Part shown: piece after piece, positions 50,973 through 60,051 of the stretch | Layout of the letters: each line of letters begins with the position of its first letter | Numbering within the stretch: position 1 is the stretch's first letter | Assembly: GCA_963714145.1 (NCBI GenBank) | Contig: OY970235.1 | Span: forward strand, 4,402,001 to 4,466,000 | Source: JBBWZH01 sp035544115 | GTDB lineage: Bacteria; Actinomycetota; Actinomycetes; Mycobacteriales; CADCTP01 | Reading direction: 5' to 3' | DNA: 64,000 nt | The notes under the pieces: model-generated | Database searches by the model: none | What the model was told of the DNA's origin: nothing | What the model saw: only the letters and a program-made list of their open reading frames with translations | Translations under genes and position numbers: made by a program

Positions 50973-52190
50973 TCACGCAGCGATCCGTTCCAGCAGGACG
51001 GCCACGCCGAGGCCGGCGGCGCCGCTGACCGCGGCCACCCCGTACCGCCCGCCGCACTGCTCCAGCTCCTCGACGCACTGGCCGACCAGGATCGCGCCGG
51101 TGGCGCCGAAGGCGTGCCCCATCGCGATCGTCCCGCCGTTCGGGTTCATCCGCTCCGGCCCGGCGTCCAGGTCGCGGCGGAAGCGCAGGCACAGCGCCGC
51201 GAACGCCTCGGCGAACTCGAACACGTCGATATCGGCCGGCCGCAGCCCGGCCTTCGCGAGCACCTGTTCCACCGCGGACTGCCCGGCGGTCAGCATGATC
51301 ACCGGGTCGGTGCTGGTGACCGCGCTCGCGACCACCCGGGCGCGCGGGCGCAGCCCGGTCCGTTCGGCCGCGGCGGGGGTGCCGAGCAGCAGCAGCGCCG
51401 CCGCGTCGGCCAGCGCCGGCGACGTGCCGACCGTGTGCAGGTGCCTGATCTGGCCGGCCTCGGGGTGCGCGGTCAGCGCGAGCGCATCCTGGCCGGACGC
51501 GCCGAGCTCGGCGAAGGCGGGCGCCAGCGCGGCCTGGGTCGCGGCGGTGACGCCGGTGCGCACCAGCTCGTCCCGGGCCAGCTCGCCACCACCGGGCAGC
51601 GGGACCGGGACGACGCTGGCCTGGTAGAAGCCGGCGTCCCAGGCGGCGGCGGCCTTCGCCTGCGTCTCGATGCCGTACTCGTCGAGCTGGTCGCGGTCGA
51701 AGCCGTCCAGCGTGGCGTTGAGGTCGGCGGCGACGCCCATGTGGATCGAGCCGATCCGGCGCACCACGTCCGGATCGCAGAACAGCGGGCCGCCGTCGCT
51801 GAACATCGGGACCCGGGACACGCTCTCCACCCCGCCGGCGACGGCCAGCTCCAGGTCACCGGCGCGGATCCGGGCGGCCGTCTGGCCGACCGCGTCGACC
51901 CCCGACGCGCAGAACCGGTTGAGCGTCACGCCCGGGACGTGATCGCCCCAGCCGGCCAGCAGCACGGACGTCCGGGCGATGTTCGCGCCCTGGTCGTTGA
52001 CCTGCTGGCTGTTGCCGATGGCGACGTCCTGCACGTCCTGCGGGCGGATGCCGGTGCGCCGCACCAGCTCGGTCTCCAGCCGCACCAGCGCGTCCACCGG
52101 GGTCAGCTGGTGCAGCGACCCGCGCGGCGATCCCTTGCCCCGGGGCGTGCGCAGGTAGTCGAGGACGTAGACGTCGACCAGCTCGCTCAC
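50973..52190 (-). CDS. Thiolase (acetyl-CoA acyltransferase type) lacking the second Cys
   Basis: 405 residues. The nucleophile Cys94 (LNRFCASGVDAVG) and the His motif NPNGGTIAMGHAFGATGA are present. However, the usual NEAFA reads AEAFA, and the C-terminal CxGxGxG, which provides the acid/base Cys, reads VSGAAGLG with no Cys. Thiolytic activity may therefore be altered. GTG 52190 is the start and lies inside regulon site C1, so the transcript is probably leaderless or nearly so. Confidence 0.88.
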   Translation of the reverse strand: MSELVDVYVLDYLRTPRGKGSPRGSLHQLTPVDALVRLETELVRRTGIRPQDVQDVAIGNSQQVNDQGANIARTSVLLAGWGDHVPGVTLNRFCASGVDAVGQTAARIRAGDLELAVAGGVESVSRVPMFSDGGPLFCDPDVVRRIGSIHMGVAADLNATLDGFDRDQLDEYGIETQAKAAAAWDAGFYQASVVPVPLPGGGELARDELVRTGVTAATQAALAPAFAELGASGQDALALTAHPEAGQIRHLHTVGTSPALADAAALLLLGTPAAAERTGLRPRARVVASAVTSTDPVIMLTAGQSAVEQVLAKAGLRPADIDVFEFAEAFAALCLRFRRDLDAGPERMNPNGGTIAMGHAFGATGAILVGQCVEELEQCGGRYGVAAVSGAAGLGVAVLLERIAA

Positions 52191-52205
52191 TCTGCTAGGT
52201 GTAGT
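52189..52205 (+). promoter_or_regulatory. 17-bp regulon element, site C1
   Basis: Reads ACTCTGCTAGGTGTAGT and overlaps the first two bases of the thiolase start codon on the other strand. Confidence 0.65.
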
Positions 52206-52245
52206 ACCACCGGGCCCGATTCACAAGGCCCTCGTTGACGGACTC

Positions 52246-52262
52246 ACTCTGATTGTTGTAGT
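52246..52262 (+). promoter_or_regulatory. 17-bp regulon element, site C2
   Basis: Reads ACTCTGATTGTTGTAGT, ending 25 bases before the SCP2-type thiolase start at 52288 and one base before an in-frame upstream ATG (52264). Confidence 0.65.
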
Positions 52263-52287
52263 AATGATCCAGCGGAAGGGGCACCCG

Positions 52288-53511
52288 ATGTCGTCATCCC
52301 TCTCGGTCCTCGGCGGGTACCAGACCGACTTCGCCCGCAACACCAAGCGCGAAGGCACCGGTTTCACCGAGCTCTTCGCCGAGACGGTGCGGGCGACGCT
52401 CGCGGCGACCGGCATCGACCCGTCCGACGTGGGCGTCGTGCATGTCGGGAACGCGTTCGGGCAGCTGTTCACCGGGCAGGGGCAGCTCGGCGCGATGCCG
52501 GCGACGGTCGAGCCCGCGCTGTGGGGGGTGCCGGCGGTCCGGCACGAGGCCGCCTGCGCGTCCGGGTCGATGGCGCTGCTCGCGGCGATGGCCGAGCTCG
52601 AGGCGGGCCGCTACGACGTGGCGCTGGTGCTCGGCGCCGAGATCGAGCGCAACGCCGGCGGTGACCTCGCCGCGCAGCACCTCGGCGCGGCCGCCTACAT
52701 CGGCCACGAGGGGCAGCAGGCGAAGTTCATGTGGCCGTACATGTTCGACCGGCTGGCCGATGAGTACGACCGGCGGTACGGGCTGGACGACGCGCACGTG
52801 CACGCGATCAGCGAGCTGAACATCCGCAACGCGCGGAAGAACCCGAACGCGCAGACCCGCGACTGGACGTTCACCGCGCAGAGCTTCACCAGCGACGACA
52901 CCGCGAACCCGCCGGTCGAGGGCCGGGTCCGGCGCACCGACTGCGGTCAGGTCACCGACGGCGCGGCCGGCCTCGTCGTGGTCAGCGGCCGCTACCTCGC
53001 CGCGCACCCGGACGCGGCCGCCCGCCCCCGCGCCGAGCTGCGCGGCTGGGGGCACCGCACGGTCGGGCTGCCGCTGGCCGCGAAGTTCGCCCGCTCCGCC
53101 GGCGATCCGTACGTGCTGCCGCACGTCCGGCAGACGATCCGGGACGCGTTCGACCGGGCCGGCATCGACGGTGTCGACCAGCTCGACGCGATCGAGACGC
53201 ACGACTGCTTCTCGATGACCGAGTACGCGGCGATCGACCACTTCGGCATCACCGCGGCCGGCCAGAGCTGGCAGGCGGTCGAGGCCGGCGACCTCGAGAT
53301 CGGCGGGCGGATCCCGGTCAACCCGAGCGGCGGCCTGATCGGCGCGGGCCATCCCGTCGGCGCCACCGGAGTGCGCATGGTGCTGGACGCGTACAAGCAG
53401 GTCACCGGCCAGGCCGGGGACTACCAGGTGGATGGCGCGGGCACGGTCGCGACGCTCAACATCGGCGGCAGCGCGACGACGACAGCAAGCTTCGTCGTCG
53501 GCGCGGCGTGA
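52288..53511 (+). CDS. SCP2/SCP-x-type thiolase
   Basis: 407 residues. Active-site region AACASGSMALLAAM with the nucleophile Cys, ETHDCFSMTE in the position of the second loop, and NPSGGLIGAGHPVGATG with the catalytic His. SCP-x thiolases cleave 3-keto-acyl-CoAs, including branched and steroid side chains. ATG 52288 has AAGGGG seven bases upstream; ATG 52264 is an in-frame alternative directly after regulon site C2. First of a five-gene unit up to 59168. Confidence 0.9.
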   Translation: MSSSLSVLGGYQTDFARNTKREGTGFTELFAETVRATLAATGIDPSDVGVVHVGNAFGQLFTGQGQLGAMPATVEPALWGVPAVRHEAACASGSMALLAAMAELEAGRYDVALVLGAEIERNAGGDLAAQHLGAAAYIGHEGQQAKFMWPYMFDRLADEYDRRYGLDDAHVHAISELNIRNARKNPNAQTRDWTFTAQSFTSDDTANPPVEGRVRRTDCGQVTDGAAGLVVVSGRYLAAHPDAAARPRAELRGWGHRTVGLPLAAKFARSAGDPYVLPHVRQTIRDAFDRAGIDGVDQLDAIETHDCFSMTEYAAIDHFGITAAGQSWQAVEAGDLEIGGRIPVNPSGGLIGAGHPVGATGVRMVLDAYKQVTGQAGDYQVDGAGTVATLNIGGSATTTASFVVGAA

Positions 53512-53519
53512 GGAGTCCC

Positions 53520-55031
53520 ATGGACATCGAGGTGCTCGGCCGGGTGCTGTCGACGATCGCCCCGGACGACGACCACCCGTACCGCACCGGGCCGTGGCGG
53601 CCACAGGACACCGAGCGCAGGGCGGACGACTGCGACGTCAGCGGCGAGATCCCGGCCGACCTGGACGGGGTGTACCTGCGCAACACGGAGAACCCGGTGC
53701 ACCCGGCGCTGCAGGTCTACCACCCGTTCGACGGGGACGCGATGGTGCACGCGGTCGGCTTCCGGGACGGCACGGCGTTCTACCGCAACCGGTTCGTCCG
53801 CACCGACGGCTTCCTGGCCGAGCAGGAGGCCGGCCACGCGCTGTGGGCCGGCCTCGCCGAGGACCCGGACCGCTCGCCCCGGCAGGACGGGTGGGGTGCC
53901 CGCGGGCGGATGAAGGACGCCTCCAGCACCGACGTCATCCTGCACAACGGCGTCGCGCTGACCAGCTTCTACCAGTGCGGCGACCTGTACCGGCTCAACC
54001 CGACCACACTCGAGACGCTGGGCAAGGCCAGCTGGCACGGCCAGTTCCCGAGCGATGTCGGCGTCTCCGCACACCCCAAAGTGGACGAACGCACCGGCGA
54101 GCTGCTGTTCTTCAACTACTCCACCGCCGCCCCGTACATGCACTACGGCGTGGTGGACGGCGCCGACAACCTCGTCCACTACATCGACGTGCCGCTGCCC
54201 GGGCCGCGGCTGCCGCACGACATGGCGTTCACCGAGAACTTCGCGATCCTCAACGACATGCCGCTGTTCTGGGAACCGGCCGCGATGGCCGCCGGCAAGT
54301 ACGCGGCCCGCTTCCACCCCGAGATCCCGTCCCGGATCGCGGTCGTGCCGCGGCGCGGGCGCACCGAGGACATCGTCTGGTTCGAGGCCGAGCCGACGTA
54401 CGTGCTGCACTGGGTCAACGCGTACGAGGACCGGGACGAGATCGTGCTCGACGGCTTCTTCCAGCGCGACCCGGAACCGCCGGCCGGCGACGGCACCTTG
54501 TACCAGCGGATGTTCCGGTTCCTGGACAACGCGAAGATGGGCCCGAAGCTGCACCGGTGGCGGCTCAACCGCAGCACCGGGCTGGTCAAGGAAGAGGATC
54601 TCAGCGAGACGACCAGCGAGTTCGGGATGATCAACGCCGGGCACGCCGGCCGCGCCTACCGCTACACCTACGCCGCGACGTCGGTGCCGGGCTGGTTCCT
54701 GTTCAACGGCATCGTCAAGCACGACACCGTCACCGGGGCGGAGGAGAAGTACTCCTTCCCGGACGGCGTGTACGCGAGCGAGACGGCGATGGCGCCGCGG
54801 ATCGGCTCGGCCGGCGAGGACGACGGCTACCTGGTGACGATCACCTCCGACCTGGACCGCGACCTGTCCGAGTGCCTGGTGTTCGACGCGCGCGACCTCG
54901 CCGCCGGGCCGGTCTGCCGGGTCCGCCTGCCCGAGCGGGTCAGCAGCGGGACGCACTCGACCTGGGCACCCGGCGCGGCCATCCCGGGCTGGCGCGAGCA
55001 CGACCACGCGGCCACCGCCGTCCACATGTGA
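53520..55031 (+). CDS. RPE65/carotenoid-cleavage-type dioxygenase (lignostilbene dioxygenase-like)
   Basis: 503 residues. Non-heme iron enzyme that cleaves a C=C double bond with O2 into two carbonyl products. The four iron-ligand His are recognisable at about 185 (SAHPK), 233 (LPHDMAF), 297 (VLHWVNAYED) and 479 (SGTHST), and the N-terminus has the family GVYLRNTENP. Substrates in the family include apocarotenoids, stilbenes and isoeugenol; the adjacent feruloyl-CoA-synthetase-like gene favours a phenylpropanoid or stilbene (inference). GGAG lies five bases before ATG 53520. A 14-bp direct repeat (CCACATGTGACCGT) spans its stop. Confidence 0.9.
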   Translation: MDIEVLGRVLSTIAPDDDHPYRTGPWRPQDTERRADDCDVSGEIPADLDGVYLRNTENPVHPALQVYHPFDGDAMVHAVGFRDGTAFYRNRFVRTDGFLAEQEAGHALWAGLAEDPDRSPRQDGWGARGRMKDASSTDVILHNGVALTSFYQCGDLYRLNPTTLETLGKASWHGQFPSDVGVSAHPKVDERTGELLFFNYSTAAPYMHYGVVDGADNLVHYIDVPLPGPRLPHDMAFTENFAILNDMPLFWEPAAMAAGKYAARFHPEIPSRIAVVPRRGRTEDIVWFEAEPTYVLHWVNAYEDRDEIVLDGFFQRDPEPPAGDGTLYQRMFRFLDNAKMGPKLHRWRLNRSTGLVKEEDLSETTSEFGMINAGHAGRAYRYTYAATSVPGWFLFNGIVKHDTVTGAEEKYSFPDGVYASETAMAPRIGSAGEDDGYLVTITSDLDRDLSECLVFDARDLAAGPVCRVRLPERVSSGTHSTWAPGAAIPGWREHDHAATAVHM

Positions 55032-55096
55032 CCGTCCACATGTGACCGTCCATACGCGACGATCCACAGCCGACTGAACCGAGCCAGGAGGACGAC

Positions 55097-55792
55097 ATGT
55101 CGAGTTGGGCAATCCTGCGTCAGGTCGTCATCGGCACGACGACGCACGAGCAGGACACCGCGGCGGTGCGCGCCGCGTTCGGACTCGGGACCGGTTTCGA
55201 CGACCCGGAGCTGAAGGAGATGAACCTGGTCGACGCGACGATGCCGATCGCGCCGGGCCGCTACCTCGAGTTCGTCGCGCCGGTCACGCCGGAAGGGCCG
55301 GTGGCGTCCTGGCTGGCCAAGGTCGGCGGGCGGGGCGGCTTCGTGCTCTCCGTCCAGCATCCGGACGCGGCCGCGGTGCGGGCCCGCGCCGCCGAACTCG
55401 GGGTGCGGGTACCGATCGACATGCTCGCGTTCGGCCGGATCGTGCTGCAACTGCATCCCAAGGACGTCGGGCTGGTGCTCGAGGTGGACGGCATCGACGA
55501 CCCGGCCGTCTGGTTCTGGGACTCGATCGACCCGGGTCCGGACCCCGGCGCGTACGTCGACGACATCGTCGGCGTCGAGGTGCCGGTCGCCGATCCGGCC
55601 GCGACCGCCGCGCGGTGGCGGCACCTGCTCGACCTGCCGGAACCGGCCGAGCCGACCGTGCTCGACCTGGGCGGGCCGACGGTGCGCTTCGTCGATGGCG
55701 GTCCGTCCAGCAACTGGACGGTACTGCTGCGCCGCGCCAGCGCCAGTGCCACCGATCCCGGGCTGCCAGGTATCACGTTCCGGCTCGTCTAG
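55097..55792 (+). CDS. VOC/glyoxalase-like protein
   Basis: 231 residues made of two vicinal-oxygen-chelate-like halves (first VVIGTTTHEQDTAAVRAAFG; second VDDIVGVEVPVADPAATAARW). Metal ligands are not all obvious, so it may be an enzyme or a binding protein. Strong AGGAGG before ATG 55097. Its place between the dioxygenase and the feruloyl-CoA-synthetase-like gene suggests it acts on the cleavage product or the starting compound (inference). Confidence 0.8.
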   Translation: MSSWAILRQVVIGTTTHEQDTAAVRAAFGLGTGFDDPELKEMNLVDATMPIAPGRYLEFVAPVTPEGPVASWLAKVGGRGGFVLSVQHPDAAAVRARAAELGVRVPIDMLAFGRIVLQLHPKDVGLVLEVDGIDDPAVWFWDSIDPGPDPGAYVDDIVGVEVPVADPAATAARWRHLLDLPEPAEPTVLDLGGPTVRFVDGGPSSNWTVLLRRASASATDPGLPGITFRLV

Positions 55793-55801
55793 GGACGCCC
55801 C

Positions 55802-57619
55802 GTGCCTACCGTGGCGCCGCGGTTTCGCGCGGTGGACGCGTTTCCTGAGGTTGCGCTGCGGGTGGACGAACGGGCCGACGGCACCGTGCTGCTGCGCTCG
55901 ACCGCACCGCTGGCGGACGTCCCGGCCACCCTCGCCGCCGGGCTCGCCGCGCAGGCGGCCCGGGTACCCGACCGCACGCTGATCGCGGCCCGCGGCCCCG
56001 ACGGCGAGTGGCAGCACGTCAGCTACGCGGCGGCCCGGGACACCGTCTCCCGCATCGCCGCCTGGCTGGGCGCCCGGCCCCGCCAGGACCGCCCGGAACG
56101 GATCCTGATCGTCACCGGCAACTCGATCCAGCACGCGCTGCTGACGCTCGGCGCGGCCGCCGCGGGCGTGCCGATCTGCCCGGTCAGCGCCCAGTACGCG
56201 CTGTCGTCCGGCGGCGGGCACGGGCGGCTGCGGCACGTCGTCGGGTTGATCCGGCCGACGCTCGTGTTCGCCGAGCGGGTCGGCCCGATCGGCCCGGCGC
56301 TGCGGGCCGTGCTGCCCGCCGACGCGACGGTCCTGGCCACCGATCCACAGCACTGGCCGGGCGCGGTCGACTGGGCAGAGGTCCGCACCGGCCGGCCGCT
56401 GCCCGACTTCGACGGGCAGGTCGCCGCGCTCGACCCGGACGCGCCGATGCGGTACATGCTCACCTCCGGCTCGACCGGCCGGCCCAAGGTCGTCGTGCAG
56501 ACGAACCGGATGTGGCTGAGCCTGTTCTCGGCCGTCGGCCCGCTGCTGGCGCACGCGTCCGGCTGGGACGAGCGCACCCTGGACTGGATGCCGTGGAGCC
56601 ATGTCGCCGGGGCCAGCGTGCTGGTCGGGTCGCTGCTCAACGGCGGGTCGTTCTACCTCGACGAGGGCCGCCCGACGCCCGAGCTGTTCGGCCGCACGCT
56701 GCGCAACCTGGCCGAGATCCAGCCGCTGTTCTTCGCCAACGTCCCGTACGCGTTCGGCATGCTCTGCGACGCGCTGGAGGCCGACGGGGCGCTGCGGCGC
56801 GCCTTCTTCGAGCACCTGCAGCTGTGCCTCTACGGCGGCGCCGGGCTGCCGCAGCCGGTGTACGACCGGTTCCAGGCGATGGCCGAGGCGACGCTCGGCG
56901 AGCGGATCATGTTCACCACCGGGTACGGCTGCACCGAGGCGACCGCCGGGGTCATGTCGATCACCTGGCCGACCACCGAGGTCGGCGTCGGCCTGCCGGT
57001 GACCGGCGTCGAGGTGAAGCTGGTGCCGCTCGACGCGACCCGCTACGAGGCACGGCTGCGCGGCACCTGCGTGATGGCCGGCTACCTGGACGATCCCGGC
57101 GCCACCGCGCGCGCGTTCGACGCGGACGGCTTCTACCGCACCGGGGACGCGCTGCGCTTCGTCGACCGGGCCCGCCCCGAGCGCGGGCTGGTGTTCGCCG
57201 GCCGGCTGGCCGAGGAGTTCAAGCTCAGCACCGGGACGTTCGTGTCCGGCGGCAACGTGCGCGCCGACGCCGTCGCCGCGACGTCGCCGGTGGTCACCGA
57301 CGCGGTGCTGTGCGGCGAGGGGCGCGACGAGCTCGGCGCGCTGGTGTGGCTGAACCCGGCCGGGGTGGCCGCGACGCTGGGCGAGGGCGCCGGCGAGGAC
57401 GCGATCCTGGACTGGATCGCCGCCCGGCTGGCCCGGCCGGGGCTGCCGTCGGCCGAACGCGTCGGCCGGGTCGCGATCCTGCACAGCCCGCCCGACGTGG
57501 ACGCCGGCGAGATGTCGGACAAGGGCTCGATCAACCAGGCGATCGCGCGGGCCCGCCGCGGCACCGACGTCGAGCGCCTCTACGCGCGATCCGGGCCCGG
57601 CGTGCGGGTCGTCCGCTGA
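55802..57619 (+). CDS. Feruloyl-CoA-synthetase-like acyl-CoA ligase
   Basis: 605 residues of the AMP-binding family. LTSGSTGRPKVVVQTN is the phosphate loop; DWMPWSHVAGA, TTGYGCTEATAGV and especially AEEFKLSTGTFVSGGNVR and EMSDKGSINQ are marks of the feruloyl-CoA synthetase subgroup. The C-terminal Lys lies in DKGSINQ. It would activate a hydroxycinnamate or similar aromatic acid. GTG 55802, nine bases after the VOC gene. Confidence 0.87.
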   Translation: MPTVAPRFRAVDAFPEVALRVDERADGTVLLRSTAPLADVPATLAAGLAAQAARVPDRTLIAARGPDGEWQHVSYAAARDTVSRIAAWLGARPRQDRPERILIVTGNSIQHALLTLGAAAAGVPICPVSAQYALSSGGGHGRLRHVVGLIRPTLVFAERVGPIGPALRAVLPADATVLATDPQHWPGAVDWAEVRTGRPLPDFDGQVAALDPDAPMRYMLTSGSTGRPKVVVQTNRMWLSLFSAVGPLLAHASGWDERTLDWMPWSHVAGASVLVGSLLNGGSFYLDEGRPTPELFGRTLRNLAEIQPLFFANVPYAFGMLCDALEADGALRRAFFEHLQLCLYGGAGLPQPVYDRFQAMAEATLGERIMFTTGYGCTEATAGVMSITWPTTEVGVGLPVTGVEVKLVPLDATRYEARLRGTCVMAGYLDDPGATARAFDADGFYRTGDALRFVDRARPERGLVFAGRLAEEFKLSTGTFVSGGNVRADAVAATSPVVTDAVLCGEGRDELGALVWLNPAGVAATLGEGAGEDAILDWIAARLARPGLPSAERVGRVAILHSPPDVDAGEMSDKGSINQAIARARRGTDVERLYARSGPGVRVVR

Positions 57620-57632
57620 GCGGAGGAGCGTC

Positions 57633-59168
57633 ATGACGGTCGCCCAACTGCTGCGCGACGCGGTCGCCGCGGACCCGGCCTGCGTCGCGCTCGACGGCGA
57701 CGGCCGGCGCGCCACGTTCGGCGAGCTGGCGGCGGCGTCCGACCGGGTCGCGGCCGGGCTGCTGCGGGCCGGCGTGCGGCGCGGCGACCGGGTCGCGTTC
57801 ATCGACCGCAACAGCACCGGGTACTGGGAGGTGTTCTTCGGCACGCTGAAGGCCGGTGCCGTCCTGGTGCCGCTCAACTTCCGGCTCAGCCGGGACGAGG
57901 TCGCCTGGGCGCTGCGGGACAGCGGGGCGGTGCTCACGTTCGCCGGCGCCGAGTTCGCCGCGAACGTCCCGGCCGACGCCGGCCCGGTCGTGGTGTGCGG
58001 CGGCGACCCCGGCCCCGGTCGGTCCGGCTACGACGACTGGGCGGCCGCCGGGCAGGGCGGCGATCCCGGCCGCGACGCCGGGCCCGGCGGGTACGTCCAG
58101 CTGATCTACAGCTCCGGCACCACCGGGCGGCCCAAGGGCGTGCTCGTCGCCGACGGCCAGCTCGAGTGGTCGGTGCGGGCGTTCGGCTCGTACTTCGACG
58201 TCGACGCCGCGTCCCGCAGCCTCGTCCCGGTGCCCTACTACCACGTCGCCGGTGGCGGCTGGGCACTGATCACGCTCAGCCGCGGCGGCACGATCATCCA
58301 GTCGCACACGCCCACCGCGCCGTCGATGCTGGACCAGCTGGTGCGGTTCCGGGCGACGCACACCGCGATGGTGCCGGCGGTCATGCAGGTGCTCACCGGA
58401 GCCCCCGGGATCGCCGGCGCCGACTTCAGCGCGCTGCGCCAGCTCGTCTACGGCGGCTCGCCGATCTCCGAACCGCTGCTGCGGGCCTCGGTGCGGACGT
58501 TCGGCGCCGAGCTGTTCCAGTCCTACGGGCTGTCCGAGACGATGGGCGTGACCACGGTGCTCGGGCCCGGCCAGCACCGCGCGGACGGCGACCTGTCCCG
58601 GCTGCGCTCGGCCGGCCGCGCGGTGCCCGGCGTCGATATCGAGATCCGCGATCTGGAGTCCGGCAAGACGCTGGAGCCCGGCGCCGACGGCGAGATCGTG
58701 GTCCGCGGGCCGAGCGTGACGCCGGGGTACTGGCGGCGCCCGGACGCGACCGCCGAGGCGTTCACCGCGGACGGCTTCTTCCGCACCGGCGACGTCGGCA
58801 CGCTCGACGAGGACGGCTTCCTCTACGTCCGGGACCGGCTCAAGGACATGATCGTCACCGGCGGCGAGAACGTGTACCCGGCGGAGGTGGAGTCGGTCCT
58901 CGCCGGACACCCCGCGGTCGCGGACGTCGCGGTGATCGGCGTGCCGTCGCAGCGGTGGGGCGAGACCCCGCTCGCCGTGGTCGTCGCGCGCGGCGCGGTG
59001 CCCGACCCGGCCGAGCTGATCGCCTGGGCCCGCCAGCGGATCGCGCACTACAAGTGCCCCACCGGGGTCGCGTTCGCACCGGAGCTGCCGCGCAACCCGT
59101 CCGGCAAGGTGCTCAAGCGCGAGCTGCGCGCCCCGTACTGGACCGGCCACGACCGCCGGGTGCACTGA
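57633..59168 (+). CDS. Acyl-CoA ligase (AMP-binding)
   Basis: 511 residues: LIYSSGTTGRPKGVLVADG, YGLSETMGVT, FFRTGDVGTLDEDGFLYVRD, LKDMIVTGGENVYPAEVE and LPRNPSGKVLKREL with the catalytic Lys. Closest within the window to the ligase at 37297..38817. Last gene of the five-gene unit; GGAGGAG lies before ATG 57633. Confidence 0.92.
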   Translation: MTVAQLLRDAVAADPACVALDGDGRRATFGELAAASDRVAAGLLRAGVRRGDRVAFIDRNSTGYWEVFFGTLKAGAVLVPLNFRLSRDEVAWALRDSGAVLTFAGAEFAANVPADAGPVVVCGGDPGPGRSGYDDWAAAGQGGDPGRDAGPGGYVQLIYSSGTTGRPKGVLVADGQLEWSVRAFGSYFDVDAASRSLVPVPYYHVAGGGWALITLSRGGTIIQSHTPTAPSMLDQLVRFRATHTAMVPAVMQVLTGAPGIAGADFSALRQLVYGGSPISEPLLRASVRTFGAELFQSYGLSETMGVTTVLGPGQHRADGDLSRLRSAGRAVPGVDIEIRDLESGKTLEPGADGEIVVRGPSVTPGYWRRPDATAEAFTADGFFRTGDVGTLDEDGFLYVRDRLKDMIVTGGENVYPAEVESVLAGHPAVADVAVIGVPSQRWGETPLAVVVARGAVPDPAELIAWARQRIAHYKCPTGVAFAPELPRNPSGKVLKRELRAPYWTGHDRRVH

Positions 59169-59241
59169 TCAGCCGGGTGCCGTTCGTGCCGGCCGAGCCG
59201 CGCCAGCCGGATCTCCGGCGTCGACTTCCGGCCCGCGGTGA

Positions 59242-60051
59242 TCAGCCGGGCGGCAGGCCGCCCCGGCCGTACGGCGCGAACGCCGGGGTGCGGCGCTCGA
59301 CGAAGCTCAGCACGCCCTCGTGGAAGTCGACCGAGGCGAGCGCGACCCGCTCCCGGTCCTCGGCGTCCCGCACGGTCTCCAGGAAGCTCTGGCGGTAGCT
59401 GTCGCGCAGCTGCTCCTTGATGTTCGCGATCGACGCCAGCGAGCAGTTCTGCGCCAGGTCGGCCGCGTACGCCAGCACGTGCTCCATCAGCTGCCCGGCC
59501 GGGACGAGCTGGTGCACCAGCCCGAACCCGGCCGCCTCGTCGGTGCTGAACGTCCGGCCGGACACCAGCAGCTCGGTGGCCCGGCTCAGCCCGATCAGCC
59601 GCGGCAGCAGGTACGAGCTGGAATGCAGCGCCGGCAGCCCGCGGCGGGCGAACGCGGTCGTCATCCGCGCCCCCGGCACCGCGATGCGGACGTCACACAT
59701 CATCGTCTGCACCAGGCCGAACCCGGCGGCGGCGCCGTTGATCGCGGCGATCATCGGCTTGCCGACGGTGATCGGGTACCAGTCCGGCTGCGCGATCGCG
59801 GCGGCCTCGGGGTTGAAGTCGCCGGTCCGCGTGTAGACCTGCAGCTCGTCGGTGTCCGCGCCCGGGCAGAACGTGTGCCCGGAACCGGTGACCACGATGC
59901 AGCGCACCGAGTCGTCCTCGACGCACTCCTGCAGCCGGCCGTAGTAGCGGCGCTGCAGGCCGATCGTCCACGCGTTGCGGCGCTGCGGCCGGTTCAGCGT
60001 CAGCACGGTGACGCCGGCGTGGTCGGCCCGGAGCACGAGCTCGTCATCCAT
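59242..60051 (-). CDS. Crotonase-family protein (enoyl-CoA hydratase-like), atypical active site
   Basis: 269 residues. Oxyanion-hole segments CPGADTDEL and INGAAAGFGLVQTMMCDVR are present. The first catalytic Glu (usually in GGGxEL) is replaced by Val, as in several actinobacterial subgroups, and the second, usually in GL.xE..xS, reads GLPALHSSSYLLPRL without Glu. Hydration in the classic way is doubtful; isomerase, hydrolase or lyase activity is possible. It overlaps the upstream CoA-ligase gene by 8 bases. Confidence 0.85.
   Translation of the reverse strand: MDDELVLRADHAGVTVLTLNRPQRRNAWTIGLQRRYYGRLQECVEDDSVRCIVVTGSGHTFCPGADTDELQVYTRTGDFNPEAAAIAQPDWYPITVGKPMIAAINGAAAGFGLVQTMMCDVRIAVPGARMTTAFARRGLPALHSSSYLLPRLIGLSRATELLVSGRTFSTDEAAGFGLVHQLVPAGQLMEHVLAYAADLAQNCSLASIANIKEQLRDSYRQSFLETVRDAEDRERVALASVDFHEGVLSFVERRTPAFAPYGRGGLPPG

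Noticed and set aside
55018..55052. The CCACATGTGACCGT direct repeat as a regulatory site
   Set aside because: Only two adjacent copies at the end of the dioxygenase gene; the first contains its last codons and stop, and it has no second location in the window.
54827..57937. A 1036-codon minus-strand frame opposite the VOC and CoA-ligase genes
   Set aside because: Long open antisense frames are expected at this GC content; the plus-strand proteins carry complete family motifs.
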